A stretch of 64,000 nt of DNA from Solirubrobacterales bacterium (lineage in GTDB: Bacteria > Actinomycetota > Thermoleophilia > Solirubrobacterales > Solirubrobacteraceae): assembly GCA_019240115.1 (NCBI GenBank), contig JAFAYV010000075.1:30836-94835 (forward strand). Direction: 5' to 3'. Positions 1 through 7,519 of the stretch are shown here, one piece after another. Positions within the stretch are counted from its first letter, which is position 1. The number at the start of each line of letters is the position of its first letter. Under the pieces are notes generated by a model, which ran no database searches, was not told the origin of the DNA, and saw only the letters and a list, made by a program, of their open reading frames with translations. The position numbers and the translations under genes were made by a program.

Positions 1-246
1 GAGCACGTCGGCACCCGTCCGCGCCTCGAACGTGCCCCACAGCCGGTAGGCCTCGCGGGCCAGCCGGGCATAGGTCGGGTCCAGGTAGTCGCTGCGGTAG
101 GAGCGCGTGCGGCCGAAAGAGGCGGTCATCGGGTCCCCAATGCGCCCCCGCTCGAGCACCACGACCCGCGCTCCGCGCTCGGAGGCGTGGTAGGCGCAGA
201 ACAGCCCCATCACGCCGCCGCCGACGATCACCAGATCAGCGCTCAC
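1..246 (-). CDS. FAD-dependent oxidoreductase of the DAO/sarcosine oxidase type, 5' part only
   Basis: The first 82 codons of a leftward gene that runs off the window. The N-terminus begins with a strand leading into VIVGGGVMGL, the GxGxxG dinucleotide-binding motif of FAD-dependent amine and amino-acid oxidases. It continues with an acidic end of the second strand (VVVLERG), as expected for the ADP-ribose contact. The segment SFGRTRSYRSDY resembles the region after the first helix in monomeric sarcosine oxidase and N-methyltryptophan oxidase. The GTG start is chosen because GGGAGG lies 5 nt upstream; an upstream ATG is out of frame. Substrate cannot be assigned because the catalytic domain is outside the window. 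Confidence 0.75.
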   Translation of the reverse strand, partial: MSADLVIVGGGVMGLFCAYHASERGARVVVLERGRIGDPMTASFGRTRSYRSDYLDPTYARLAREAYRLWGTFEARTGADVL

Positions 247-596
247 CGATGCCTCCCGCTCGCCATGCGGGATGACCGCCGGCCCTCCACTCTCCATCCC
301 GGCTCGCAGCGCCGCAGACCACGCGTCCCCCTGGGCCGCGCGGTGGCTGCACTCCAGGTCGGAGTCGACGCGCGTCGATGAGCAAGAGCGCCGGCCAGGG
401 GTGGAGGACGTCGAGAGGCATCTTCTGAACCGATTCAGTGAACCGCTTCATATCTAATCACGTCTGACGACGGGAGCAGGACAGCGCGCTGCTTGCGCTC
501 CGCGTCGAGGCCGACGCGGAGCGGGAGTCGGCGACCTGCGGTCAGCGCGGCAGCACGACCGCGCGCAGCGTCACCGTCCAGCCGCGACGCGACGTA
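247..596. other. Intergenic region without a convincing gene
   Basis: About 350 bases between the flavin oxidase start and the end of the UPF0145 gene pair. Short open frames exist on both strands but show no family resemblance and no good ribosome binding site. A small palindrome (CTGAA-N4-TTCAG) lies near 426-439, and a strong hairpin near 497-522 is listed separately. The region should hold the promoter of the flavin oxidase gene, but I cannot point to clear hexamers. Confidence 0.5.
497..522 (-). terminator. Strong hairpin, likely terminator of the UPF0145 gene pair
   Basis: Perfect 11-bp inverted repeat (GCTCCGCGTCG / CGACGCGGAGC) with a 4-nt loop, lying 75-100 nt downstream of the stop of the leftward UPF0145 pair. 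There is no T-tract, as is common for high-GC actinobacterial terminators. The role is inferred from position and stem strength. Confidence 0.5.
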
Positions 597-1421
597 TCAG
601 TCGTTGATGTCGAGGACCGGCGTGATCTCCGGCAGCCGCTGGTCAGCGGCGGCGTGCTCGTTGGGAACGACCGCAGTGCCCAGCGCGAAGAACTCGATCA
701 CGTGGCTGCCCCACCCGTGGCTGTTCTCGTTGAGCTTGACCTCGACGATTCCGAGGACCCCGTCCCCGATCGCCTCGGCTTCCTTTTGCATGCGCTCCAT
801 CGCCAGCTCGCGCGCGTCGTACAGCGCCTGGGTGTACTGCTCGAGCTCGACGTTCTGGCCGGTCTGACGCAGCGACTGCATCATTCCGCGGTGGGCGACG
901 TGATAGACGCAGTTGCCCATGACAAGGCCGACGGGACGCTTGCCCGTCTGCATGAGGGTCCAGAACGCCTGACCGCTCAGATCGGAGGTGAATGGACGGC
1001 CGTTCGGGGCGCGGTGGACCTTGCCGCCCTTGTGCTTGATCGCCGTGCCGATCGCGATGAACTCGGCCATGTCCGCGCCCCACTCGTAGCGGCCGATGTC
1101 GAGCCGGACTCCGACGATGCCGTCAGCGCCGAGTTGGTCGGCCTCCTCCTCCATGCGCGTCATGGCAAGTTCCCGGGCGGAGTACATCGCCTGGGTCAGC
1201 ACGCCCATTTCCTGGCTTGACTTCCACATCGACTGCTGGTAGCCGATGTGATAGATGCTCGAGCCGACGACGAGGCCGACGGGCTCAAAGCCGGTCTTCT
1301 CGACGCACAGGTATTCGTTGACTGAGAGGTCCGAGGTGAACAGCCCGCGGGCGTTCATCCTCAGCCGCTCACTGGCGTGCTCGGCGAGGCCTTCGGTGCT
1401 CGTCGGATCGTAGCTCGACAT
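597..1421 (-). CDS. YbjQ/UPF0145 (putative heavy-metal-binding) protein with two tandem domains
   Basis: A 274-residue protein made of two copies of the YbjQ/UPF0145 fold. Repeat 1 covers about residues 28-127 (FTSDLS...PVGLVVGSSIYHIG...ARELAMTRM...GADGIVGVRLDI) and repeat 2 about 144-251, with the same landmarks (FTSDLS...PVGLVMGNCVYHV...ARELAMERM). Family members are usually single-domain proteins of about 100 residues that form pentamers, so this is an internal duplication. The function is not established; the 'heavy-metal-binding' label rests on sequence similarity only. A GGGAG ribosome binding site precedes the ATG. It sits 32 bp behind a second protein of the same type, so the two are probably cotranscribed. 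Confidence 0.8.
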   Translation of the reverse strand: MSSYDPTSTEGLAEHASERLRMNARGLFTSDLSVNEYLCVEKTGFEPVGLVVGSSIYHIGYQQSMWKSSQEMGVLTQAMYSARELAMTRMEEEADQLGADGIVGVRLDIGRYEWGADMAEFIAIGTAIKHKGGKVHRAPNGRPFTSDLSGQAFWTLMQTGKRPVGLVMGNCVYHVAHRGMMQSLRQTGQNVELEQYTQALYDARELAMERMQKEAEAIGDGVLGIVEVKLNENSHGWGSHVIEFFALGTAVVPNEHAAADQRLPEITPVLDIND

Positions 1422-1453
1422 GAGGCTGCTCCCGGGTAGTGATTCCCGGCGCT

Positions 1454-2431
1454 TCAGGCGCCGAGGCTGATCGACATGACAGGGTCGGGCAACGGCGCGG
1501 GGTGAGGATCGTGCGCACCCAGGCGGATCGCCGTCGCGAGCACGTTCATGGTGATGATGAAGTAGTGCGAGGTGTACCCACCCGGGCTGTCGAACTCGCC
1601 GTGCTCGATGGTATGCCCAAGCATCGAGATGACCATGTCGTTAGCGCCGATCGCCCGGCCCTGGCGCACGACCTCGTCCATGGCGCGGGCACGCGCGGAG
1701 GAGACCGCGAAAGAGACCTCCCGCATCTCCTGATTACCCCACCAGCCGCTCATCGCGCGGTTGCTCATCGGGCTCAGCCCGCAGGAGACGACCACGGTGT
1801 GACCGATCACACCGAGCGTCTCTGCCCCGATCCGCCGAAGCTTGTCGACGTCCTGTCCCGACAGCGTGCTCAGTCGCGGCTCACCCGACACGCCATCCCT
1901 GCGCGACGACCCGCTCGCGCTGCCCGAGGAACCGACACCGACCGGCAGCGACGTCTCCCGCACCGCGGTTCCGAACACGGCCAGCTCGAGCTGAGACGGC
2001 TCCCCCAGAAACGGCTGCATGCGCATCTCGATCCCGATGACAGCGTCCGCTCCGGCCGCTCGCGCCTCGTGGCGCAACCGCTCGAACGAGCGCTCGCGAG
2101 AGAGGTTCCAGGGCTCCGCCAACGCGTCGATCTCCTGCAGCCCGCCTCCATACATCCCGGCCCCGTACATCCCGCTTCCGACTGGCCACCCACGCCGGAC
2201 GACGGACGAACCCATGACCTGAGCGATCGCAACCAGGCCCGAGGCGTCAGCCAGCGCGTACTCCTTGGCGCTCAGGTCGCTGCTGAACGGTCGACCGGAA
2301 CTCTCAGCGCCACGTAGCCGTTCCTCGGCGGCGAGCGGGATCCCGCCGCGGCGGATGCGCTCGAGGTCGACCTCCGCCGCCCGGCGCTCCTCCTCACTGC
2401 GATCCGGGGGGCGCTTGCCGAACAGAGGCAC
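1454..2431 (-). CDS. Second double-domain YbjQ/UPF0145-like protein
   Basis: A 325-residue protein with two UPF0145-like halves. The first (about 48-155) has FSSDLSAKEYALADASGLV, a GSSVV strand, and ARAAGADAVIGIEMRM. The second (about 185-305) has LRRIGAETLGVIGHTVV, SARARAMDEVVRQGRAIGANDMVISM and a terminal FGTA/LATAI-type strand. The copies are more diverged than in the downstream neighbour, and a Gly/Tyr-rich insert (about 85-97) lies in the first. The charged N-terminus (MPLFGKRPPDRSEEERR) is hydrophilic, so a cytoplasmic location is likely. It is first in a two-gene leftward operon. Assignment is by family pattern; the role is unknown. Confidence 0.7.
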   Translation of the reverse strand: MPLFGKRPPDRSEEERRAAEVDLERIRRGGIPLAAEERLRGAESSGRPFSSDLSAKEYALADASGLVAIAQVMGSSVVRRGWPVGSGMYGAGMYGGGLQEIDALAEPWNLSRERSFERLRHEARAAGADAVIGIEMRMQPFLGEPSQLELAVFGTAVRETSLPVGVGSSGSASGSSRRDGVSGEPRLSTLSGQDVDKLRRIGAETLGVIGHTVVVSCGLSPMSNRAMSGWWGNQEMREVSFAVSSARARAMDEVVRQGRAIGANDMVISMLGHTIEHGEFDSPGGYTSHYFIITMNVLATAIRLGAHDPHPAPLPDPVMSISLGA

Positions 2432-2538
2432 GAGCAGATCCTCTCACTCCAGCGGCCTCCGCACCACCACCTCCGCCCAGTTCCGGACGATCGGACGCCG
2501 AATCGGAGTCTGGACTTCCTTGGAGCTGATGTGGCCGC

Positions 2539-2711
2539 ATGGACTGCGCGGTCGTGTCCGCGGCGGAGGTTGACCAGTACCTGAGCGCGGTCGCAGGTAC
2601 ACGATGACCAAGAGCGCGCTGCACTTCTCGGTCGACCGGTCGCTTCCGGCGAGTCTTGTGAAGGAGCTAATCGCGGTGCGCCTGGACCAACTCGATCAAG
2701 CCTCGCGCTAG
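2539..2711 (+). pseudogene. DUF1801 protein remnant with internal deletion
   Basis: Two ends of one family are placed almost edge to edge. The first frame gives MDCAVVSAAEVDQYLSAV, the usual N-terminus of DUF1801 proteins (SAAEVDxYLxxV). After a frame change the sequence gives YTMTKSALHFSVDRSLP followed by ASLVKELIAVRLDQL and a stop, matching the family C-terminus (Y..TK.ALHF..D.PLP..LVK.L...R). The roughly 60-70 residue middle, including the core of the fold, is missing. I infer an internal deletion with loss of frame; no functional product is expected. Confidence 0.6.
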
Positions 2712-2841
2712 CCGCCGCGCGCGCTCCGCGCAAGGCGGGGCTCTGGGATGAGCGGTTTCAAGTACCTCGCCACGAGAAGGGGAGGATTGGTTCGGTCGCG
2801 ATCACTGGAGATGCCGCGCTGACCATGCCGTCGATGTCGCC

Positions 2842-3180
2842 TTGAGCTTGACGCCACCCCGCGCCGGGCATGGCGATACCGACATCCTCCTCGACACCCT
2901 GATCGACGACGCCGGCCGCCAACTCCCTTTCCCCGACGCGGGCTCAGCGATCGAGAACACGCGACGGTACTTCTCACAGCCTGTCGCGCTTGCTCACGAG
3001 GGAGCCGGCCGAGAGGGTGCTGCTCGCGCTCCTTGGAGAGGCTCAACATGACCCCGAGTTCGCCAGAACGCTTCACCACCGCTACCTTGAGCCACGACGC
3101 AAGGCAGAGCGCCAGATGCTCGCTCACGGCATCGAGAATGGCCAGACCCCCGACCTGAGGGATGCTCGAAGAGGATCTCG
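2842..3180 (+). pseudogene. Degraded TetR-type regulator, C-terminal domain only
   Basis: Two adjacent frames together give the ligand-binding domain of a TetR regulator. One frame reads DILLDTLIDDAGRQLPFPDAGS..., typical of the start of TetR C-terminal domains (ADxLxDxLxxxxGxxLPxPDTGS). After a frame change near 2990-3010 it continues LLALLGEAQHDPEFARTLHHRYLEPRRKAERQML, typical of helices 7-8 in this class. No helix-turn-helix domain is encoded upstream and the last helices are missing. It is therefore a remnant and the target is unknowable. Confidence 0.5.
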
Positions 3181-3215
3181 CCCCAGGCGGTCCCGGCGCG
3201 CCGCGCCCGCAGGGG

Positions 3216-3929
3216 CTATAGCACGGCGGCGATCATGAGTCCCATGCCGAGGTCCATCACGACGTGGGGGACGACCGCGAGGCGCAGCCGGCGCGGCAGC
3301 CGGTGCTCGGGGTGGGTGGGAGAGCGCCGCCGGGCGACGACGTAGATCGTGAACGCGGCGTCGAGCAGGAACAGCACGGTGAGGACCCACAGCAGCCACG
3401 GAAGGGGCGGGCCGCCGCCGCTCGAGCCCCGGCCGGGGCTGATCGCCGGCATGGCCATCGCCATCCCGCTCCCGGCGTCCGCGCCCGCGGCTGGGTCCGC
3501 GCCGGTGGACGCGGAAGCGGTGCCGACCGTGGTGGCGAGCATCGCCAGACCGGCGACGAGGTGGTAGGCGGCTCCGGCGGCGCGCTTGGCGCTCAGCGAG
3601 CTCCCGCCCGCGCGCCGCGCCTGAACGATCCGGACCGCCAGGACGCCGGCGTAGGCAAGCGAGAAGACGGCGAAGATCCACCGGAACACGACGACCGGGA
3701 TCGCGACGGTGATCGCCACGACCATCAGCGCCATCGCCGCGAGCATCATGGTGTGGCCGAGGTCGGCCTCGATGTCGGTGACGTAGAGGCCGGTCGTCGC
3801 CGGATCGGGGTGGGGATCGAAGGAGACGAGCGCGCGGGCGAGATGGATGAGCGCGATGATCCCCCCGAGGGCCATGACCACGATGACCGCGCCGCGAAAC
3901 TCGGCGTGCCCCAGCCACGACCCGACCAT
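3216..3929 (-). CDS. DUF5134-type polytopic membrane protein
   Basis: A 237-residue integral membrane protein with about six or seven hydrophobic segments. It has a conserved-looking HTMMLAAMALM helix and a periplasmic/loop stretch rich in Gly, Ala and Met (GMAMAMPAI). The pattern of His and Met in the helices matches the actinobacterial DUF5134 family, whose function is unknown; a copper-related role is sometimes suspected for Met-rich members but nothing here proves it. The ATG lies 3 nt after the stop of the frameshifted 3' part of the epoxide hydrolase gene, so the two were originally one transcript. Confidence 0.6.
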   Translation of the reverse strand: MVGSWLGHAEFRGAVIVVMALGGIIALIHLARALVSFDPHPDPATTGLYVTDIEADLGHTMMLAAMALMVVAITVAIPVVVFRWIFAVFSLAYAGVLAVRIVQARRAGGSSLSAKRAAGAAYHLVAGLAMLATTVGTASASTGADPAAGADAGSGMAMAMPAISPGRGSSGGGPPLPWLLWVLTVLFLLDAAFTIYVVARRRSPTHPEHRLPRRLRLAVVPHVVMDLGMGLMIAAVL

Positions 3930-3932
3930 GGC

Positions 3933-5070
3933 TCAGCCGTTCCGGACCCCGGCCTGGCGATAGAACGCGCGCACGTCGGCGATCAGCTCGCTCGGGCGCT
4001 CCATCGCGGCGAAGTGCCCGCCGGAGGCCATCTCGGTCCAGCGCATCCGCTCATAGCGCGTCGCGGAGATCGAGCGGGGCGTCATGAAACGGCTCCTTCG
4101 GAAACGCCGCCACGCCGGTCGGCACGGTGACGCGGGGACGCGTCTGGGCCCACTCGTCCTCGCGCATCTCGTAGTAGATGCGAGCGGCCGAGGGCGCGTT
4201 GGCGGTGACCCAGTAGAGCATGACGTTGGTCAGCAGGTCGTCGCGAGCAAAGCTGCCCTCGAGGTCGCCGCCGGTGTCCGCCCAGGTGCGGAACTTCTCG
4301 ATGATCCAGGCGGCGAGCCCCGCGGGCGAGTCGTTCTGGGCGAGGGTCAGCGAGTCGGGCTTCGTCGACTGGATCGCCGAGTACCCGGACTCACGGCCGC
4401 GGAACGCACGAAAGCGCGCCGCCCACTCTCGCTGCTCGAGGGTGGGGTCCGGCGGCAGGTGCGCGTAGCTCATGTTGAGGTGGATGGCCACGCAGCGGTC
4501 CGAGTGGTCGGCGCCGAGCTGCGAGCCGATGATGCCTCCCCAGTCGCCGCCCTGGCTGCCGTAGCGGTCATGGCCGCAGCGGCGCATCAGCTCGTCCAGC
4601 GCGGCGGCGATCCGCGTCGCACCCCACCCGCGCTCGCGCGGCGCGCCGCTGAAGCCGAACCCGGGCAGCGAGGGGACGACGAGGTCGAACGCTTCAACGG
4701 GTTCGCCGCCGTGCGCCGCGGGGTCGCTGAGCGGCCCGACGAGGTCGATGAACTCCCAGACCGAGCCCGGCCAGCCGTGGATGAGCAGCAGCGGAAACGG
4801 CGCCGGGCCCTTGCCCGCGATCCGCAGGTAGTGCAGGTCGACCCCGTCGACGGTCTCGATGAACTGCTCGTGGGCGTTGAGCCGGGCCTCGGCCGCGCGC
4901 CAGTCGTAGTCGCGCTCCCAGTGCTCGGCGAGCCGCCGCAGGTAGCCGACGTCGGTGCCGTAGTCCCAGCCGGCGCCGGGGATCGGCTCGGGCCACCGCG
5001 TCCGGCGCAGCCGCTCGCGCAGGTCGTCGAGGACCGCGTCGGGCACCGCCACGCGGAACCGCCGGCTCAC
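3933..5070 (-). pseudogene. Epoxide hydrolase, frameshifted before the catalytic histidine
   Basis: An alpha/beta-hydrolase of the microsomal epoxide hydrolase type. The N-terminal EHN region covers about 1-110, the oxyanion-hole motif HGWPGS lies at 98-103, and the nucleophile is Asp176 in GSQGGDWGG. After residues FPKEPF the frame runs into a stop 11 codons later. Removing one T from the TTT at that point gives a perfect continuation: FMTPRSISATRYERMRWTEM and then GGHFAAMERPSELIADVRAFY, which carries the catalytic His in GGHFAA. The frameshift near 4086-4090 thus removes an essential residue. Either the gene is inactivated or the base is an assembly error. The restored 3' end stops 3 nt before the DUF5134 start. 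Confidence 0.85.
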
Positions 5071-5100
5071 GGGATCACCACCGTTCCGTCGCCCCGGCGC

Positions 5101-5481
5101 TCAGTTGCCCGCCTCGCGCTCGAGCCCCTGCGACTGCAGCAGGGCCTCGTGCAGCTCGAACCACACCGCGTGGTAGGAGTCGATCGTCGGCTTGGCCATC
5201 CAGTCCAGGTCGCCGTCCCTGACCTTGTCCAGCGCCGCCTGCCGGCGGACCTGTCGGTCGCCAGCAGCTCGCCGTGGCGCTCGCGCCCCTCCTTTGGTCA
5301 GCGTGTAGCCCTCGACGCGGCCCGAGAGCTCCTTGACCATCCCGTCCTGGACGAGCTGGCGCACCCGCTCCGAGGCGGCCTCGGCGCCGACGGCGGCGTC
5401 CAGCGTCGCCCTCGGGACGAGGCCGCGGACGGCCATCACGTGGAGGACCTGGAAGTCGGGATCCGAGCTGTGCCTGGTCAT
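5101..5481 (-). CDS. Winged-helix-type regulator with an apparent compensated double frameshift
   Basis: About 126 residues from an internal ATG (MTRHSSDPDFQVLHVMAVRG). The first half resembles a winged-helix domain: a helix pair (ATLDAAVGAEAASERVRQLVQDGMV) followed by the wing strand VEGYTLTK. The next residues in frame (GGARAPRRAAGD) do not fit. Deleting one A of the AAA run gives EGRERHGELLATD, the usual sequence after a wing (LTxEGRxRHxELL). The original frame then resumes with RRQAALDKVRDGDLDWMAKPTIDSYHAVWFELHEALL. Two opposite single-base changes therefore flank about 15 codons. The target is unknown; adjacency suggests a link to the hydratase gene. Confidence 0.55.
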   Translation of the reverse strand: MTRHSSDPDFQVLHVMAVRGLVPRATLDAAVGAEAASERVRQLVQDGMVKELSGRVEGYTLTKGGARAPRRAAGDRQVRRQAALDKVRDGDLDWMAKPTIDSYHAVWFELHEALLQSQGLEREAGN

Positions 5482-5584
5482 GTCGTCGTGTCGCTTTCCT
5501 GATCGCCGTCGCGTTTCGCGGGTGTCGCCGTCGTGGACGCAGATGGGCACGAGCCGGAGAGGCTCTCGTTCCGCGCCGGTCGCG

Positions 5585-6376
5585 TCATGCGCGGGACTCC
5601 GCCCACGACGGGGGCCGCTTCTCGGCGAACGCGCGCATCCCCTCCTGGGCCTCGCGGGAGGCGAAGCGCTCGGCGGAGAGCTCGACCATCTCGCGGAAGG
5701 CTTCATGGACGGGCAGCGCGCGCACCCGGGCGATCATCTCCTTGACGATCGCGAGCGCCTCGGGGCCGCCGAGGCGCAGCATCTCGACGTAGCGGTCGAC
5801 CTCGACGTCGAGCTCGGCCCCGGGGACGGCGCGGTTGATCAGCCCGATCTCCACCGCGCGCGCGGCGTCGAAGTTCTCGCCGGTCAACAACAGCTCGGTC
5901 GCGGCGCGCGGGGTCAGCCGGGGGAGCGTCGTCACCGCGATCACCGCCGGCACGACCCCGATCCGCACCTCGGCGAAGCCGAACGTCGCCTCCTGCACCG
6001 AGACGACGATGTCGGCGGCTCCGATCAGGCCCAGGCCGCCGGCGCGGGCGTGTCCGTTGATCCGCGCGACGATCGGCTTGGCCGCGCCCTGCACGAGCGT
6101 CAGCAGGTCGACGAGCATCCCGCTGACCGGCGAGCGCTCGCCGCGCTCGTTGTAGTCGCGCTGCTCGCGCAGATCGGCGCCCGAGCAGAACACCGAGCCG
6201 GTGCCGGTGAGCACGATCACGCGGGTCTCGGGGTCGCGGAGCGCGCGTTCGAGCGCCTCTTGCAGCTGTTGCAGGAGTGCGATCGAGAGGGCGTTGCGGT
6301 TCGGCGGCGAGTCCAGCGTGATCCGCGCCACGCCGGCGGCGCTCTCGTGGTGGACGAGTTCGTTCAGGTCGCTCAC
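5585..6376 (-). CDS. Enoyl-CoA hydratase/isomerase family protein
   Basis: A 263-residue crotonase-fold enzyme. It has the CoA-binding and oxyanion-hole segments (CSGADLRE near 65-72 and NGHARAGGLGLIGAADIVV near 107-125) and the FGFAEVRIGVVPAV strand that carries the second catalytic-position Glu. The first catalytic-position Glu of classical hydratases (GGGxE) is replaced by GGLGL, so isomerase or another crotonase chemistry is possible. The GTG start overlaps the TGA of an upstream reading frame (GTGA), showing former translational coupling with a now unrecognisable gene. The context of broken biotin-dependent carboxylase genes suggests branched-chain acyl-CoA or related catabolism, but this is inference. 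Confidence 0.8.
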   Translation of the reverse strand: MSDLNELVHHESAAGVARITLDSPPNRNALSIALLQQLQEALERALRDPETRVIVLTGTGSVFCSGADLREQRDYNERGERSPVSGMLVDLLTLVQGAAKPIVARINGHARAGGLGLIGAADIVVSVQEATFGFAEVRIGVVPAVIAVTTLPRLTPRAATELLLTGENFDAARAVEIGLINRAVPGAELDVEVDRYVEMLRLGGPEALAIVKEMIARVRALPVHEAFREMVELSAERFASREAQEGMRAFAEKRPPSWAESRA

Positions 6377-6620
6377 TCCGTGGCCTCCTCGGGATCGACG
6401 AGCTCGGCGATGCGCCCGGACGCGTCCGTCAGCTCGACTGCTCGGCGAGCCGTCCCGCGCGCCGCAGCCGCCAGGCGCGCAGCTCGCGCCGCTTGACCTC
6501 GACCACCGCGATGGCCGCGGCGGCGAGCGCGCAACAGGGCAGGCCGGCGCCGAAGTCCGCAGGGCTGTCGGGCGCTGGCGTGACCGGCACGGGAATCCTC
6601 TCTCCTCGAGCGTCGATCAG
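6377..6620 (-). pseudogene. Unresolved coding remnant upstream of the hydratase
   Basis: One frame gives a hydrophobic stretch followed by a basic one (ALAAAAIAVVEVKRRELRAW then RLRRAGRLAEQ). An overlapping frame ends ELTDASGRIAELVDPEEATE with its TGA overlapping the GTG of the hydratase. Together they look like the end of one small gene, possibly a short membrane-anchored subunit, split by a frame change near 6432-6440. I cannot assign a family. A decarboxylase gamma-like subunit is one guess given the broken carboxylase genes nearby. Confidence 0.3.
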
Positions 6621-6770
6621 ACGGCGCAGCCTACTCGAACGCGTCACGATCGTCGAAATGCGAAGTGACCTCAGGGTGCCAAGCGGTGAGCCAGGTCCGG
6701 GCCGCCCGGCGCGCGACGTGCTGCCCCCGGTCGCCCGCCCCCGGGGTCCCCGATCCCCTCGACGCGCGGC

Positions 6771-6885
6771 GGGGGTCATGCGACACCGAGCGGCCCCGGC
6801 CGCGACCGATGTCGCACGACCCCCGCGAGGCGAGGGCAGCGCGACGCGCGGCGACGGCGCGGACGGTCGATGTCGCACCACCCCC
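6771..6885. repeat. 15-bp inverted repeat plus a third partial copy
   Basis: GGGGGTCATGCGACA (6771-6785) pairs with TGTCGCACGACCCCC (6810-6824) with a single mismatch across a 24-nt loop. The motif recurs as TGTCGCACCACCCCC at 6871-6885. The stem could act as a terminator or as a dispersed repeat element. Whether it recurs elsewhere in the genome cannot be seen here. Confidence 0.6.
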
Positions 6886-6983
6886 GCCTCTTGCGTCCCT
6901 CCGCCCGCGCGCCTCTTGCGTCCCTCACGCCCGCGCGCCTCTTGCGTCCCTCACCTCCGTCTTGCGTCCCTCACGCCCGCGCG
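6886..6983. repeat. Four-copy tandem repeat of about 25 bp
   Basis: Units built around GCCTCTTGCGTCCCTC followed by ACGCCCGCGC, starting at about 6886, 6911, 6937 and 6961, with small differences (one unit shortened). Unit length is 22-26 bp, so it is not a coding repeat. It is unlike CRISPR: there are no spacers and no cas genes. Confidence 0.7.
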
Positions 6984-7196
6984 CGCTGGTGTCCCAGCGC
7001 CCGCTGTCCCCGCGACGTGCCGCCCCGCGTCCCAGTCGCCCGTCTCCTGGGCGTCCCGCGCTCGCGCGCCCCGCACCCTCGCGCCCTGTTGCCCCCGCGC
7101 CTTGGTGCGCTCACGGCACCGGCTCAGCGAGGCGCAACAGCCGCCAGTCGTGGCGCTTGATCCCGACGCCGGCCAGATAGCGTCCGGAGCCGTCGC

Positions 7197-7433
7197 GTCG
7201 CCGTGGCGGACGAGCGCTCGCTGCATCGCGGTCGTGCTCGCGATGCCCTCGATGCGCAACCGCTCGAGCGCCCGGTCCATGAGCGCCAGCGCGGCCGCGC
7301 GGTCCTCGCCGTGACAGATGAGCTTGGCGAGCAGCGAGTCGTAATACCAGAGGCCCTCGTCGAAGCAGGCGCGCACGATCCGCACCGCGATCTCGCCACG
7401 GTTGGCGACGAGAACGCGGCGCAGGCGGCTCAC
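7197..7433 (-). pseudogene. accC: Biotin carboxylase remnant with large internal deletion
   Basis: The reading frame starts at a GTG with RRVLVANRGEIAVRIVRAC, the invariant N-terminus of biotin carboxylases. Within five residues it jumps to YYDSLLAKLICHGEDRAAAL, followed by ALERLRIEGIASTTAMQRALV. That belongs to the C-terminal end of the same enzyme (about residue 370 onward in E. coli AccC). The whole ATP-grasp domain and the catalytic region, some 340 residues, are missing without loss of frame. No activity is possible. Together with the damaged biotin carrier and carboxyltransferase genes this marks a decayed biotin-dependent carboxylase. Confidence 0.85.
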
Positions 7434-7519
7434 GTGAGGACGTTCCACGAATTCGCGGGCAACCACGTCACGATCACACATCTCATCACCGCCCCGGAGC
7501 CGTCACAATCTGGGGCCTC

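Larger units (their letters stand above)
6621..7196. other. Repeat-rich intergenic spacer
   Basis: About 575 bases with strongly skewed composition (C-rich top strand). Open frames here consist of Arg, Pro, Ala and Ser only and match no family. It contains a near-perfect inverted repeat and a four-copy tandem repeat, both listed separately. The part at 7110-7196 continues the biotin carboxylase remnant frame but without recognisable homology. No promoter could be identified. Confidence 0.5.

Noticed and set aside
2272..2733. Leftward open frames upstream of the second UPF0145 gene
   Set aside because: Arg/Ser-rich translations overlapping the UPF0145 start and the DUF1801 remnant; no family pattern.
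7110..7196. Alternative-frame C-terminus ending KRHDWRLLRLAEPVP next to the biotin carboxylase remnant
   Set aside because: It looks protein-like, but I could not place it in a family or connect it to a start, so no gene is called.
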